Source: Janthinobacterium sp.
Lineage (GTDB): Bacteria > Pseudomonadota > Gammaproteobacteria > Burkholderiales > Burkholderiaceae_D
NCBI GenBank assembly: GCA_003133225.1
Contig: PKWL01000011.1
Span: forward strand, 34,964 to 98,963
Direction: 5' to 3'
Length of the DNA: 64,000 nucleotides
The position numbers and the translations under genes are program-made. Under the pieces are notes generated by a model that was given only the letters and a program-made list of their open reading frames with translations, was not told the DNA's origin and did not search any database. Shown here piece after piece: positions 51,019-59,344 of this stretch (positions are counted from its first letter, which is position 1; each line of letters starts with the position of its first letter).

Positions 51019-51285
51019 TCATTCTGGCACTGGTTCAGCTCGATGCGGTGCGCTCGGGCACAGCCATCTCCATCCGCCATATAGGTAAAAACACGCACTG
51101 ATAAGGTCGCGGGCACCCAAAGCCGGCGAGCCTTGGAGCCAAGCGACGCACATCCACAAAAGGGACGAGAGTAACCACGCCGCAGCAGCATATTTTGCCC
51201 ATCCTCCGTTTTGGGCCCAAACTGCAGTGCCAATGGAGCCGACCGCAAGAGCTAGTAAATCTAAGTGTTGTAGTATTGATTGCAT
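51019..51285 (-). CDS. Small membrane protein (88 aa)
   Basis: ATG 51285. Three hydrophobic segments (LDLLALAVGSIGTAVWAQ, YAAAAWLLSSLLWMCVAWL and ISACFYLYGGWRWL) and a Pro/Glu tail. Layout is like phage or plasmid inner-membrane proteins of unknown role. A leftward terminator follows. Confidence 0.6.
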   Translation of the reverse strand: MQSILQHLDLLALAVGSIGTAVWAQNGGWAKYAAAAWLLSSLLWMCVAWLQGSPALGARDLISACFYLYGGWRWLCPSAPHRAEPVPE

Positions 51286-51718
51286 TTAGGGTATCGCAGC
51301 TTAGTTTTTTAACTTATCCGGTCAGAAGCATATATTTCGTCAAGGAAATATCTTACAGGAATGACGCTGGTTTAGCCAAAAAACCTTTAAAATCACCATG
51401 TTACAAACAACACATCCCCGCATGCGGCAGGCCGAGCTGGTAGCGGCGACGAAAAAGTACCAAAATATGGTACCAAAAGTCGGAACTGGCGCATTGTGCG
51501 CCAGTTGACCGCGGTAGATGAACCGCCAATTTCGCACTGGCTGGAGTAGCTTTAGCTGATTTGCAGATACGTTTGCACGAATTGCTTTGGGCGGTGCTGC
51601 GGTGTGCGGCTGTACCAACGAGCAATTTGCCCAACCAGTTGCTGGACAATTGGTGAAACCGCTACTGGAAGTGTACTCACAGCAATTGGGACGCATGCCA
51701 GATCGGGTGCGCGTCGAC
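51286..51718. other. Gap, maybe with a decayed fragment
   Basis: Plus-strand frames near 51590-51730 contain PLLEVYSQQLGRMPDRVRVD, which looks protein-like but lacks a usable start and runs into the next gene on the other strand. No gene is called. Confidence 0.3.
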
Positions 51719-52342
51719 TCACTCAGCAAGCTGACGCGACAGTACTCGTTGAACGAAGTCTCCACTGTATTGGGAGCCAGTGATCAGAGCACGAATGTCC
51801 GCTTTCATCGACGCTTCCTGAATCCCAGCCGCGCCGGCAGCTTGCATCAGCGCCGAATACGCGTCTAGGACGTCGATGCTCGTAATGTCGTAACCATATC
51901 CGTCGCTGATGCACCGTAATCCAGCCATCCCAGCTGCCCCCGCGAAGGCCGGCTGCTTCACTGCATAATCCCTCGCGGCCCGAAACAGGGTCCGCGGGTC
52001 GGTAGGACTTATGGTAACCAACTCGATGGCCAACTCGAACAGGCCAGAATCCTTCGCAGCGGCAAACCATTTCCCTTCCTGGCCCGGCTGGCTCGCAACA
52101 AGGTCGCGCAGTATGGTTTCCGCTGGCATGTGCGGATATTTTTTGGCGATGGCGCGAAACGTCGCTAGGTTGGTCGTCTCGTAACTGGCTTCAATTGCGT
52201 AGCGCGCATACGCCTCGTCGGAAAATCCCGAAGACAGCAGAACCTCTTCGCAGAAGCTCGCAATATCCGTCAATGGCGCATTTAGTCCCTTGGAATTCTG
52301 AGCGTATTGAATTGCATCGCCCATCTTGCCCTTCCTGGCCAA
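51719..52342 (-). pseudogene. C-terminal part of a larger helical-repeat protein
   Basis: 207 codons from a TTG, of helix-turn-helix repeat type (TNLATFRAIAKKYPHMPAET, then KWFAAAKDSGLFELAIELVT), typical for TPR-like solenoids. The frame is open for only 10 codons before the TTG and then stops, and the first residues look like the middle of a domain (RWSAKALARKGKMGDAIQYA). I therefore read it as the end of a longer gene whose start has been lost. Family unknown. Confidence 0.5.
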
Positions 52343-52922
52343 CGCTTTCGCGCTCCAACGTCGGTCGGCTCACCATTTGTGACTGGGCACCTCGAGCAGG
52401 GCAAGGAGCTCGTCATTGGTCGATGTGCTGACCTGTCCCAGCGGATAACCAACGGTCCGCACCAGCCTGATGGCGTGATTTCCTTTCCCCTGCGCTTGAT
52501 CAATCTTGAAGTTCGGCAATGTATTTACAATAAAATATTGTATGTATCTATGGTGCAACGGCACATTTTTGCCATTAAGGATAAAAATGAAAAGAATTGT
52601 TGCGTCCGTTGTAGGCCGCGCCGGGTGTGCCAGCACCGGCATTTATTCCGATAGACCAAGAGTCCTACATGATCGGCAAGAAGGATGGCTCAGCGGGGAT
52701 TGGCGTCCCTTAGCGTTAAGGCAGACGTCTATCGTGTAGCCAATACTTTCTGCTGAGACAAGGGGCTTGAAGTCAAGACGCAAAATGTAACGACTACACA
52801 GCGATGCCAGGGCGCCTTGGCTCAACGCAGTTGCTATTCAGATGCACGGCACCCGGTGCCGTAGCGCAGCCAAACCTGTAACTTGCGCCACGGCACGCTT
52901 TTGCCGACTATTAAAGAAGAAA
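52343..52922. other. Gap upstream of the lipoprotein gene
   Basis: A 90-codon minus-strand frame (52370-52642) ends in DELLALLEVPSHKW and may be another scrap of the truncated solenoid gene region; nothing firm. The lipoprotein promoter should lie near 52850-52900. Confidence 0.3.
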
Positions 52923-53612
52923 ATGAAAATTAATCAGCTGAAGGTACTCGCAGCGTTCTTGTTCGCGGTGTCGATAGCCGGATGTGGCGGTGGGAGTGGG
53001 GGCGGAACGGTGCAAGCAGCTTCGGCACCATCATTTCCATTGCAGGCTGGCTATAAGTCGCTTGTTGCGAACGGGCTTGCAAAAACCTTTTCTATTTCTG
53101 GAACGTGCGCTGGGTCTGGGTCCAAAACCGCAGCGCCAGCCACGACGGCCACGACGTTTAATGGCGTGGCGGCATTGTCGTCCGCCATCACAATATCGAT
53201 GTCACTGACTAATTGCACGCCCGCGTCAGTGGCGCAAACGTCCACCTCGTATGTTGACAGTAATTATGTTCCACTTGGAGACAACAGTGCTGGCGCTGGC
53301 TACGGTGTCTTCCTAGCGCCCCTTTCGATACCTGCGTCGGTTTCGGTCGGAGACACTGCAACGGTAGGCACGGAAAACTGGTACACCAATAGCACAAAGA
53401 CGACAGCCAGCGGAGTTGACGTTATGAGTTACGTTGTTCAATCTGATACTCCAAGTACAGCAATCATCGATTTGATATCCAAAAGTTATAACGCAGCAGG
53501 TGCGTTGACCTCGACGGAACAAGACTACTACCGCATCGATTCTACCGGAGCGTTGACGCCTACTCTTCCGATATTCAGTATGCAAATGGGTCAGCCACTC
53601 ATTTGGTTTTAA
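52923..53612 (+). CDS. Lipoprotein of unknown function (229 aa)
   Basis: ATG 52923 gives a lipoprotein signal peptide, MKINQLKVLAAFLFAVSIAG, with the lipobox before Cys21 and a Gly-rich linker (GGGSGGGT). The mature part is a Ser/Thr-rich beta protein with two further Cys. Such proteins are usually outer-membrane-anchored and are common in Massilia-type genomes. Function unknown. The GAAGAAA purine stretch before the ATG serves as ribosome binding site. Confidence 0.8.
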   Translation: MKINQLKVLAAFLFAVSIAGCGGGSGGGTVQAASAPSFPLQAGYKSLVANGLAKTFSISGTCAGSGSKTAAPATTATTFNGVAALSSAITISMSLTNCTPASVAQTSTSYVDSNYVPLGDNSAGAGYGVFLAPLSIPASVSVGDTATVGTENWYTNSTKTTASGVDVMSYVVQSDTPSTAIIDLISKSYNAAGALTSTEQDYYRIDSTGALTPTLPIFSMQMGQPLIWF

Positions 53613-54295
53613 CTTATAACTAATCGAGAAACCGGCATCGTTCACATCGTCCCCCTCAAAAACCCACCTGCCGGTCCATGCCGCGAGTGCCGGCATGGAT
53701 CAAGGTTCTGCCTCCGCCGCCGCAAATTCGTCCGGGCAGGGGTGCTACATGATGATATTTTTTTAGGCGCCGTCATTTTTTAACTTGAACCCCGTAAGAC
53801 GACCTTGACGGTCGCTCCCGGGTTTGCAGCACGTTTATTCATTTGCCTTTGGTCGCACGCCGTCGGAACTGACTGCAAAATAACACGAGCATTGGCGCGC
53901 AATGCGCGTTGAGCAGAATCAATGCGATAGGGTTGACTCGTTCTTAGACTGAAATTGGCTTATCTGTGCAGCTTCACCGCCCGCACCATCACCGGCACTG
54001 GTGGCAAGTCGCCGACATCGGCGGGCGGGAACTGCCGCATTGCCTCCGGCAAACTCCCGCTCAAGTGCTAGACTTGGACTAATGGCACCGCAACGATTGA
54101 ACATACTGGGTGACACCCGTCCGATATCCTGGTTCATCACGTATTACTTCGGTAAGGTTGTTGCAGGCTCGGAAATTGAGGGGCGCAATGCGCTCCCCTC
54201 GCTTTGCCTGGCCCGTGGCGCGGGAGTTCCAACCTTGGGACGGATGACGGCAAATGAAAGTAGCTGTCCGTGACGACAGCTAAGGGGGACTCCGT
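53613..54295. other. Long gap without a gene
   Basis: No convincing frame. A GC-rich imperfect hairpin at about 54177-54200 (GAGGGGCGC with GCGCTCCCCTC) is visible. Confidence 0.35.
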
Positions 54296-55189
54296 TTGAA
54301 AAACATACTGGTTGGCACATCGTCGTGGGCCGACAGGGCGCTTGTTGAGTCGGGCTTGTTTTATCCCCCTTCTGTAAAAAGAGGGGACGCTAGGCTGCGC
54401 TATTATGCGACCCAGTTTCCCGTGGTCGAAGTCGATAGCTTGTACTACGGCATACCAACCGCACGCAACGCGATACTCTGGGCCGAGCGGACACCGCAGG
54501 CGTTCGTATTCGATGCCAAGGCGTTCCGTCTTTTCACCCAGCACCCCACGTCCCCGCAGGCGCTGCCGGAGGACATTCGCGTCGCGTTGGGCCCTGTTGC
54601 AAAGAGTCTGTATTATGAGGACGTGCCGCCAGAGCTACTAACCGAGCTGTGGCAGAGATTTCGGGCCGCCCTTGAGCCCTTGCGTCTGCTTGGCAAGCTC
54701 GGTGCTGTGCTGTTTCAGTTTCCGCCGTGGTTCATGTACCGGCCGTCAAACCTTGAGCACATTCTTCAATGTGCGAAGCTCCTGCCCGGCTATCAACTGG
54801 CGGTCGAGTTCCGGCACCAGTCCTGGTTTACGGAAAAGCACAGAGAACATGTTCTCCTCTTCGAGCGCGAGCATCGCTTGGCACATGTCGCGGCCGATGA
54901 GCCGCAAGGATTCGCGGGCAGCGTGCCGCCAGTTTGGGAGGCAACTTGCCAGGAATTGGCAGTGGTTCGGCTCCATGGTCGCCATCGAGAAACCTGGGAC
55001 AAGAAAGGACTCGCTTCATCGGGCGAACGCTTCCAGTATCTGTATTCCGAGCCAGAGCTCGTAGAGCTGGCAGAGCCGGTCCGGCGTCTGGCAGCAAAGG
55101 TCTCACAGGTGCACGTTTTTTTCAATAACAATTACTCCAATTATGCGCAGAGGAATGCGGCCGATTTTAGGCGTCTGACGCAACTTTGA
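54296..55189 (+). CDS. DUF72 (YecE-like) protein
   Basis: TTG 54296 is preceded by AAGGGGG about seven bases upstream. The 297-aa protein has the TIM-barrel-like DUF72 pattern: ILVGTSSWADRALVESGLFY, YYATQFPVVEVDSLYYGIP, FDAKAFRLFTQHP, then AVEFRHQSWF and HVFFNNNYSNYAQRNAADF. DUF72 proteins are widespread; the role is not established (proposed link to Fe-S or nuclease function is weak). Complete length. Core-like composition. Confidence 0.88.
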   Translation: MKNILVGTSSWADRALVESGLFYPPSVKRGDARLRYYATQFPVVEVDSLYYGIPTARNAILWAERTPQAFVFDAKAFRLFTQHPTSPQALPEDIRVALGPVAKSLYYEDVPPELLTELWQRFRAALEPLRLLGKLGAVLFQFPPWFMYRPSNLEHILQCAKLLPGYQLAVEFRHQSWFTEKHREHVLLFEREHRLAHVAADEPQGFAGSVPPVWEATCQELAVVRLHGRHRETWDKKGLASSGERFQYLYSEPELVELAEPVRRLAAKVSQVHVFFNNNYSNYAQRNAADFRRLTQL

Positions 55190-55844
55190 ATAGGCTCCCG
55201 TATGATTGCCGGCACTGTGCGTCGATCATTTACCGTCAATGCAAAAGCCGGGGCGACGCCTGACCTGTATGACGGCCCTTGCATCTCCCAGGTTGCGTCG
55301 TTCGGGATCCGGATGCCGTCCAACACAAGATAAATTGCAGAGCCGGCCCTAGCTGCCATGTCCTTGGAAATGACGACGGGTTCTGTACACCATTACGAAA
55401 TGGCAAAAACATTCGTTGTAGAATTGTCAGAAGAAGTAAAAAATTTCCCGCTTATCCCGACAACCCTGAGCGGATTTACTGGGGATGCGACAAGTGCTGC
55501 CGACTAATTCGATGATCTGTGGAAACGGCTCGGACCGGACGCGGCACCCGGTTGAGCTGTTTGGAGCAGTTTGGCTAAAATTGGGGCACAGGCTGGGCGG
55601 CGCAGCCGGCAGCGCCTGCAACAGAGACCGACCAAAAGGCGGCCGAGCGCTAAACGGTTCGGCATGCTGTTGACGGGCAGCCTAAGCTGCTCTTTGGCAT
55701 TGATCTGGTCGCAGCCGGTGGCGGCGATACCGGGGTTACCACACAGGTGACGATTTCCGCCGGCATGCCGTCACTTGCAGCGACCAGCGTGCTGCCCGGA
55801 CGCACTTCTCAGTTAGCGTCGAGCACGCTTGCTGCCGTAGCAAA
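55190..55844. other. Long gap without a gene
   Basis: Short frames only. No RNA-like or repeat structure noticed. Confidence 0.35.
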
Positions 55845-56195
55845 TTAGTTTGTCACCCACCCAGCGAAGCGCATGCCGCTGATGCGAGATTTTTGACGCC
55901 GGTCACCCATGAGTGTTCGTAATTCAGAGATGCTAAATCCCGATTTTTCGTGCATAAGAATCAGTAAAGTCCCGCTCACCGGTTGTGTTAGGAGTCGAAT
56001 CTTGTTAATGATCAAAGTCGAAATGTCGAGTGTTTTAGCGAGTGCCGCGTCGTTTCTCAGCGCCAGGCGGTTAATGAGCGCGTTGAGCAGGTTATTGGGG
56101 TCGTATTGGGAACGAAGTTTGCTAAAAAGGCCAGCATGCTTATGTGTTCCAGTAGCGGGCGCCACCGGTGTTTCAATTTTTTTTTGATTATTCAT
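55845..56195 (-). CDS. Small HTH-like DNA-binding protein of Oxalobacteraceae type
   Basis: 116 aa from ATG 56195. The core LALRNDAALAKTLDISTLII then NKIRLLTQPVSGTLLILMHE and FSISELRTLMGDRR follows the pattern of a short phage-repressor-like HTH found in Massilia and relatives (NDAALSRxLEVxPPVISKIR-type). The helix-turn-helix residues PPVISK are changed here (STLIINK), so DNA binding may differ. Regulatory target unknown. Confidence 0.65.
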   Translation of the reverse strand: MNNQKKIETPVAPATGTHKHAGLFSKLRSQYDPNNLLNALINRLALRNDAALAKTLDISTLIINKIRLLTQPVSGTLLILMHEKSGFSISELRTLMGDRRQKSRISGMRFAGWVTN

Positions 56196-56639
56196 CCTAA
56201 GATTTCTTTTAAATATGTATTGATAATGCGGCGCGACTTTTCCTTGATTAACTTCGCCAGCAAGCGCCGCGCTTAAATCTGTTCGGCTCGCGTAAAGCTG
56301 ATCCGATTCGATAATTTCAAGGACTTAACGAATATATATTGCGATACTTAAGCATGGCTGAGTCACCTCCAAGCTTGTGTGCGGCGGCGCACATGGACGG
56401 TGATTCCCACGGCCGGTCGGCGCTGGCCGGCCTTTGGAAAACAGTGCAGGAATCCTTCCCGGCCTCGAGCGCCGCCAGCACATCTGACGTCCAGCGCATA
56501 GTTTACAGGGAAAACATGACCCGATTATGACAGCGGTATAAAACGCAGCACGCGCGCTTGGGCGCGCTATCTTTCTGCGGCGGCCATTACAAATGGGGTG
56601 TCCATGAGATCAGTCTGCTAGCTGATTCACATTTTTGCC
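56196..56639. other. Gap before repeat B
   Basis: No gene supported; contains the promoter region of the small HTH-like gene. Confidence 0.35.
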
Positions 56640-56898
56640 TTCAATTTCAGCATACCCCCGCAACCCGCGGTGGCGCTCGCTTTGCCGACTGTCTGCGGCG
56701 GTTATCCACAATGCTATGCACATAAAACGTGGATAATTTTAAGCGAGATGGCCTGCTATATTGCGCCGCGCCATTTTTAAGAATCAATCCTCATTTCTTT
56801 CGCCCGCGAGCGGTTTATCCATGGGCGCAGGCAATTATTCATTAACGACATATGCATCATGCGAAATTAGAATTGGCAAAATGGGCGCCGATGCGGTA
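56640..56898 (+). repeat. 260-bp diverged direct repeat with DnaA-box-like motifs, copy B
   Basis: Same orientation as 3141-3400, roughly three quarters identical by eye and higher in the first 120 bases. DnaA-box-like 9-mers: TTATCCACA at 56702-56710, CGTGGATAA at 56728-56736 (reverse TTATCCACG) and TTATCCATG near 56815. Less AT-rich at its right end than copy A. Confidence 0.75.
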
Positions 56899-57434
56899 TT
56901 GAGTCCACCTTCCTGCCTCTTTCAAAAAAATCCGATTCAGCGCGCGCTGCATCATGTCCGCGCCTACGGCGGCCATTCAAAATGCTTTTTCCAAAAGCGC
57001 AAGGCGTGGCCGGGAACTTTGGCGCTTCTGCGTGCAAAACCCTCGCGTTGGCTTCCGCCATTCCCCGTTCAACGAGTTCGCAAGCCAGGGTGCACCTGGT
57101 AGCTGGTTGGGTTGCCAGAGCAGATGCCCTGCCAGGCCTGGCCCCGGTCAGAGTCATGGCACCGTGCTCGGCCGCAATAGGGTAAGGGGTAAGCCGGCGC
57201 CGTTGCGGTTGGCCGTAATGGGTGAAACCAGTCTGCGCGGCGCGCATCGTTTAGGTTCTCGAGCTGGCGCGCTGCAGGCAGCCAAGCGCGTCGTGCTACT
57301 GATGACGAGACCGCTACTCGTGCCGCGGCGAGTTGTTTGGCGAGCTTTTCAAAACAATGCGGCTAGGGGATGCGGTGTTCAAACGCGGGTGTGAGAGTGT
57401 GAAATTGGGAGAAGTCTTCTATACTGCGTTGGCT
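56899..57434. other. Gap upstream of the metallophosphoesterase gene
   Basis: GC-rich frames on both strands look spurious. No element noticed. Confidence 0.35.
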
Positions 57435-58274
57435 ATGCGCATACAGCTTTTCTCCGACCTGCATTTGGAACGTGATCCTCACTTCCGGCCCCGGCTCGCT
57501 CCCAACATTGATGTCTTGGTACTAGCCGGCGACATTGGCTCCTATCAGGCAGGCTCTCGCCTGAACACCAACGACTTTGGTCTGCAACGATTTTCACCAC
57601 ACTTGCCTGGCGCAACCTGCCCGAAGGTTCTGTTCGTACCAGGCAATCACGAATTTGATTCTCTTGAGTTTGATGAAACGTACGCCCGACTGCAAACGAC
57701 TTGTCGCCAACTTGGCATTACGTGGCTGGAACGTGCCGTCGTCACATTCGGGCGCGTTCGTTTCATCGGCACCACGCTGTGGAGTGACTTTGAGGCCCTT
57801 GTCGGCAAGCAGAATTGCATGGCCAAGCAAATGCAGTTGCGAAACAAGGCTTACCGTGCTGCAAACTATTATTTAAGTAAAAACACGACGCTAAAGTTGG
57901 GAGAACCCGTTCTGGCTGAGGGGATGCGCGCGATGTCGCTTGAATGCCAAGCTTGGCTTCGGGACGCTCTAGCCGTGCCGTTCGACGGCACAACGGTGGC
58001 GGTGACGCATTTTGCGCCCAGTTTGCGAAGTGCCGACCCGCGCTACGGGCTAACGCCTGGCACCGCCGGTTTTTGCAACGCCCTAGACGACCTTTTTCCA
58101 CTGGCCCACGTTTGGATGCATGGACATCTTCATTGCTTAAATGACTACGTCGTCGAGGGCAGGAAGGATGGCCAACCCTGGGCATGCCGAGTTGTTGCCA
58201 ACCCGCTCGGCTACTTGAGTAAGGGCGAGCAAGCAGCATTCCGGGAAGAACTCATCATCGAGGTCCCGTCGTAA
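57435..58274 (+). CDS. Metallophosphoesterase
   Basis: ATG 57435 gives 279 aa and begins directly with the first motif. All metal-binding motifs of the calcineurin-like family are present: SDLHLE, LAGDIGS, GNHEFDS, VTHFAPS and WMHGHLH. It hydrolyses phosphoesters with two metals; such cytoplasmic enzymes act on nucleotides or as phosphatases of unknown target. The upstream extension of the frame is not protein-like. Confidence 0.9.
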   Translation: MRIQLFSDLHLERDPHFRPRLAPNIDVLVLAGDIGSYQAGSRLNTNDFGLQRFSPHLPGATCPKVLFVPGNHEFDSLEFDETYARLQTTCRQLGITWLERAVVTFGRVRFIGTTLWSDFEALVGKQNCMAKQMQLRNKAYRAANYYLSKNTTLKLGEPVLAEGMRAMSLECQAWLRDALAVPFDGTTVAVTHFAPSLRSADPRYGLTPGTAGFCNALDDLFPLAHVWMHGHLHCLNDYVVEGRKDGQPWACRVVANPLGYLSKGEQAAFREELIIEVPS

Positions 58275-58475
58275 TCGCCCGCTGATCGCTGAGCTTGCAG
58301 CTTGGACGCGGGCCCGATAGCTTGACATGGATCAAAGATCCCAAAATAAGTCAGGGAGCCCCCGCCGGAATTCCGCACACTACGGAGGGCGGGCTGGCGC
58401 CCGCCGCCGCGCGCTCCATTTGCCTACGCTAGGGGCGGCGCCAGCTTGATCACCTCATGCTCAAAGGAAAGCGGA

Positions 58476-59309
58476 ATGTCCTACAAAACGATTTTGGTCC
58501 ACGTCGACGGCTCGAAGCGCGCAAGCGAACGCATTCGCATCGCCGCCCGGATTGCTGTTGCAGAAAACGCCCACTTGATCGGCACTGCGGTGACGGGTCT
58601 GTCACAGATCGCGCTGGAGGGCAGCGGGCTTGATTTCAGCGTTCCACCCTGGTCGGTGCACTTGGAGGGGATGCGCGAGCGCGCCCGCCGTGCACTCGAC
58701 GCCTTTGAAGTCTTGGCCCACGCCATGGCCGTGGCATCGACCGAAACGCGCCTGGTCGATGATGAGGCTGGAGTTGCTGTGAGCCTGCAGGCGCGTTATT
58801 GCGATTTGGTCGTTATCGGCCAGACCGACCTCGACGGCGCGCCGAGCGGGCTGCGCAGCGATTTCCCAGAGTATGTGTTGTTAAACAGCGCGCGCCCGGT
58901 CTTGATCATCCCAGCCGCAGGGCATTTCGAGCACATTGGGGAAAAGGTGCTGGTGGCATGGAACGCTGGCATGGAAGCGACGCGTGCGGTGTCGGCCGCG
59001 ATTCCCCTCTTGCGGCGCGCGCAACAGGTCGACGTGGCTGTCTTCGGTGCGGGCGCCGAATCCCATGGCGCCCAACCGGGCGCCGATATCGCGCTCTATC
59101 TGGCCCGGCACCATATTCGCGTCGAGGTGTTGCAGGAGAGCCTCGATACCGATGTCGGCAATGCCTTGTTGTCGGGCGCCGCGGAGCGGTCTTCCGACTT
59201 GATCGTCATGGGCGGCTACGGCCACTCCCGGTTTCGCGAGATTTTTCTGGGGGGCGTGACTCGCACTGTCCTGGAATCGATGATTGTGCCGGTGTTGATG
59301 TCGCATTAA
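58476..59309 (+). CDS. Tandem universal stress protein
   Basis: ATG 58476 has AAGGAAAGCGG just upstream. The 277-aa protein contains two UspA domains; the first begins YKTILVHVDGSKRASERIRI and the second ends with LIVMGGYGHSRFREIFLGGV then TRTVLESMIVPVLMSH, with the GxxxxG-S/T nucleotide-binding motif only in the second domain. Usp proteins respond to starvation and stress. It lies 35 bases upstream of the PatZ-like gene, so the pair is probably an operon. Confidence 0.9.
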   Translation: MSYKTILVHVDGSKRASERIRIAARIAVAENAHLIGTAVTGLSQIALEGSGLDFSVPPWSVHLEGMRERARRALDAFEVLAHAMAVASTETRLVDDEAGVAVSLQARYCDLVVIGQTDLDGAPSGLRSDFPEYVLLNSARPVLIIPAAGHFEHIGEKVLVAWNAGMEATRAVSAAIPLLRRAQQVDVAVFGAGAESHGAQPGADIALYLARHHIRVEVLQESLDTDVGNALLSGAAERSSDLIVMGGYGHSRFREIFLGGVTRTVLESMIVPVLMSH

Positions 59310-59344
59310 CCGTTGAACTGTGTATTTTAGAAACTAGGCGCCGC

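Noticed and set aside
56867..57394. Overlapping GC-rich frames between repeat B and the metallophosphoesterase gene
   Set aside because: High Arg/Pro/Ala composition on both strands, no start signals and no recognisable domains.
58799..59344. Extension of the PatZ-like gene into the Usp gene
   Set aside because: The upstream frame is the +1 frame of the Usp gene; homology to the CoA-binding domain begins at ATG 59345.
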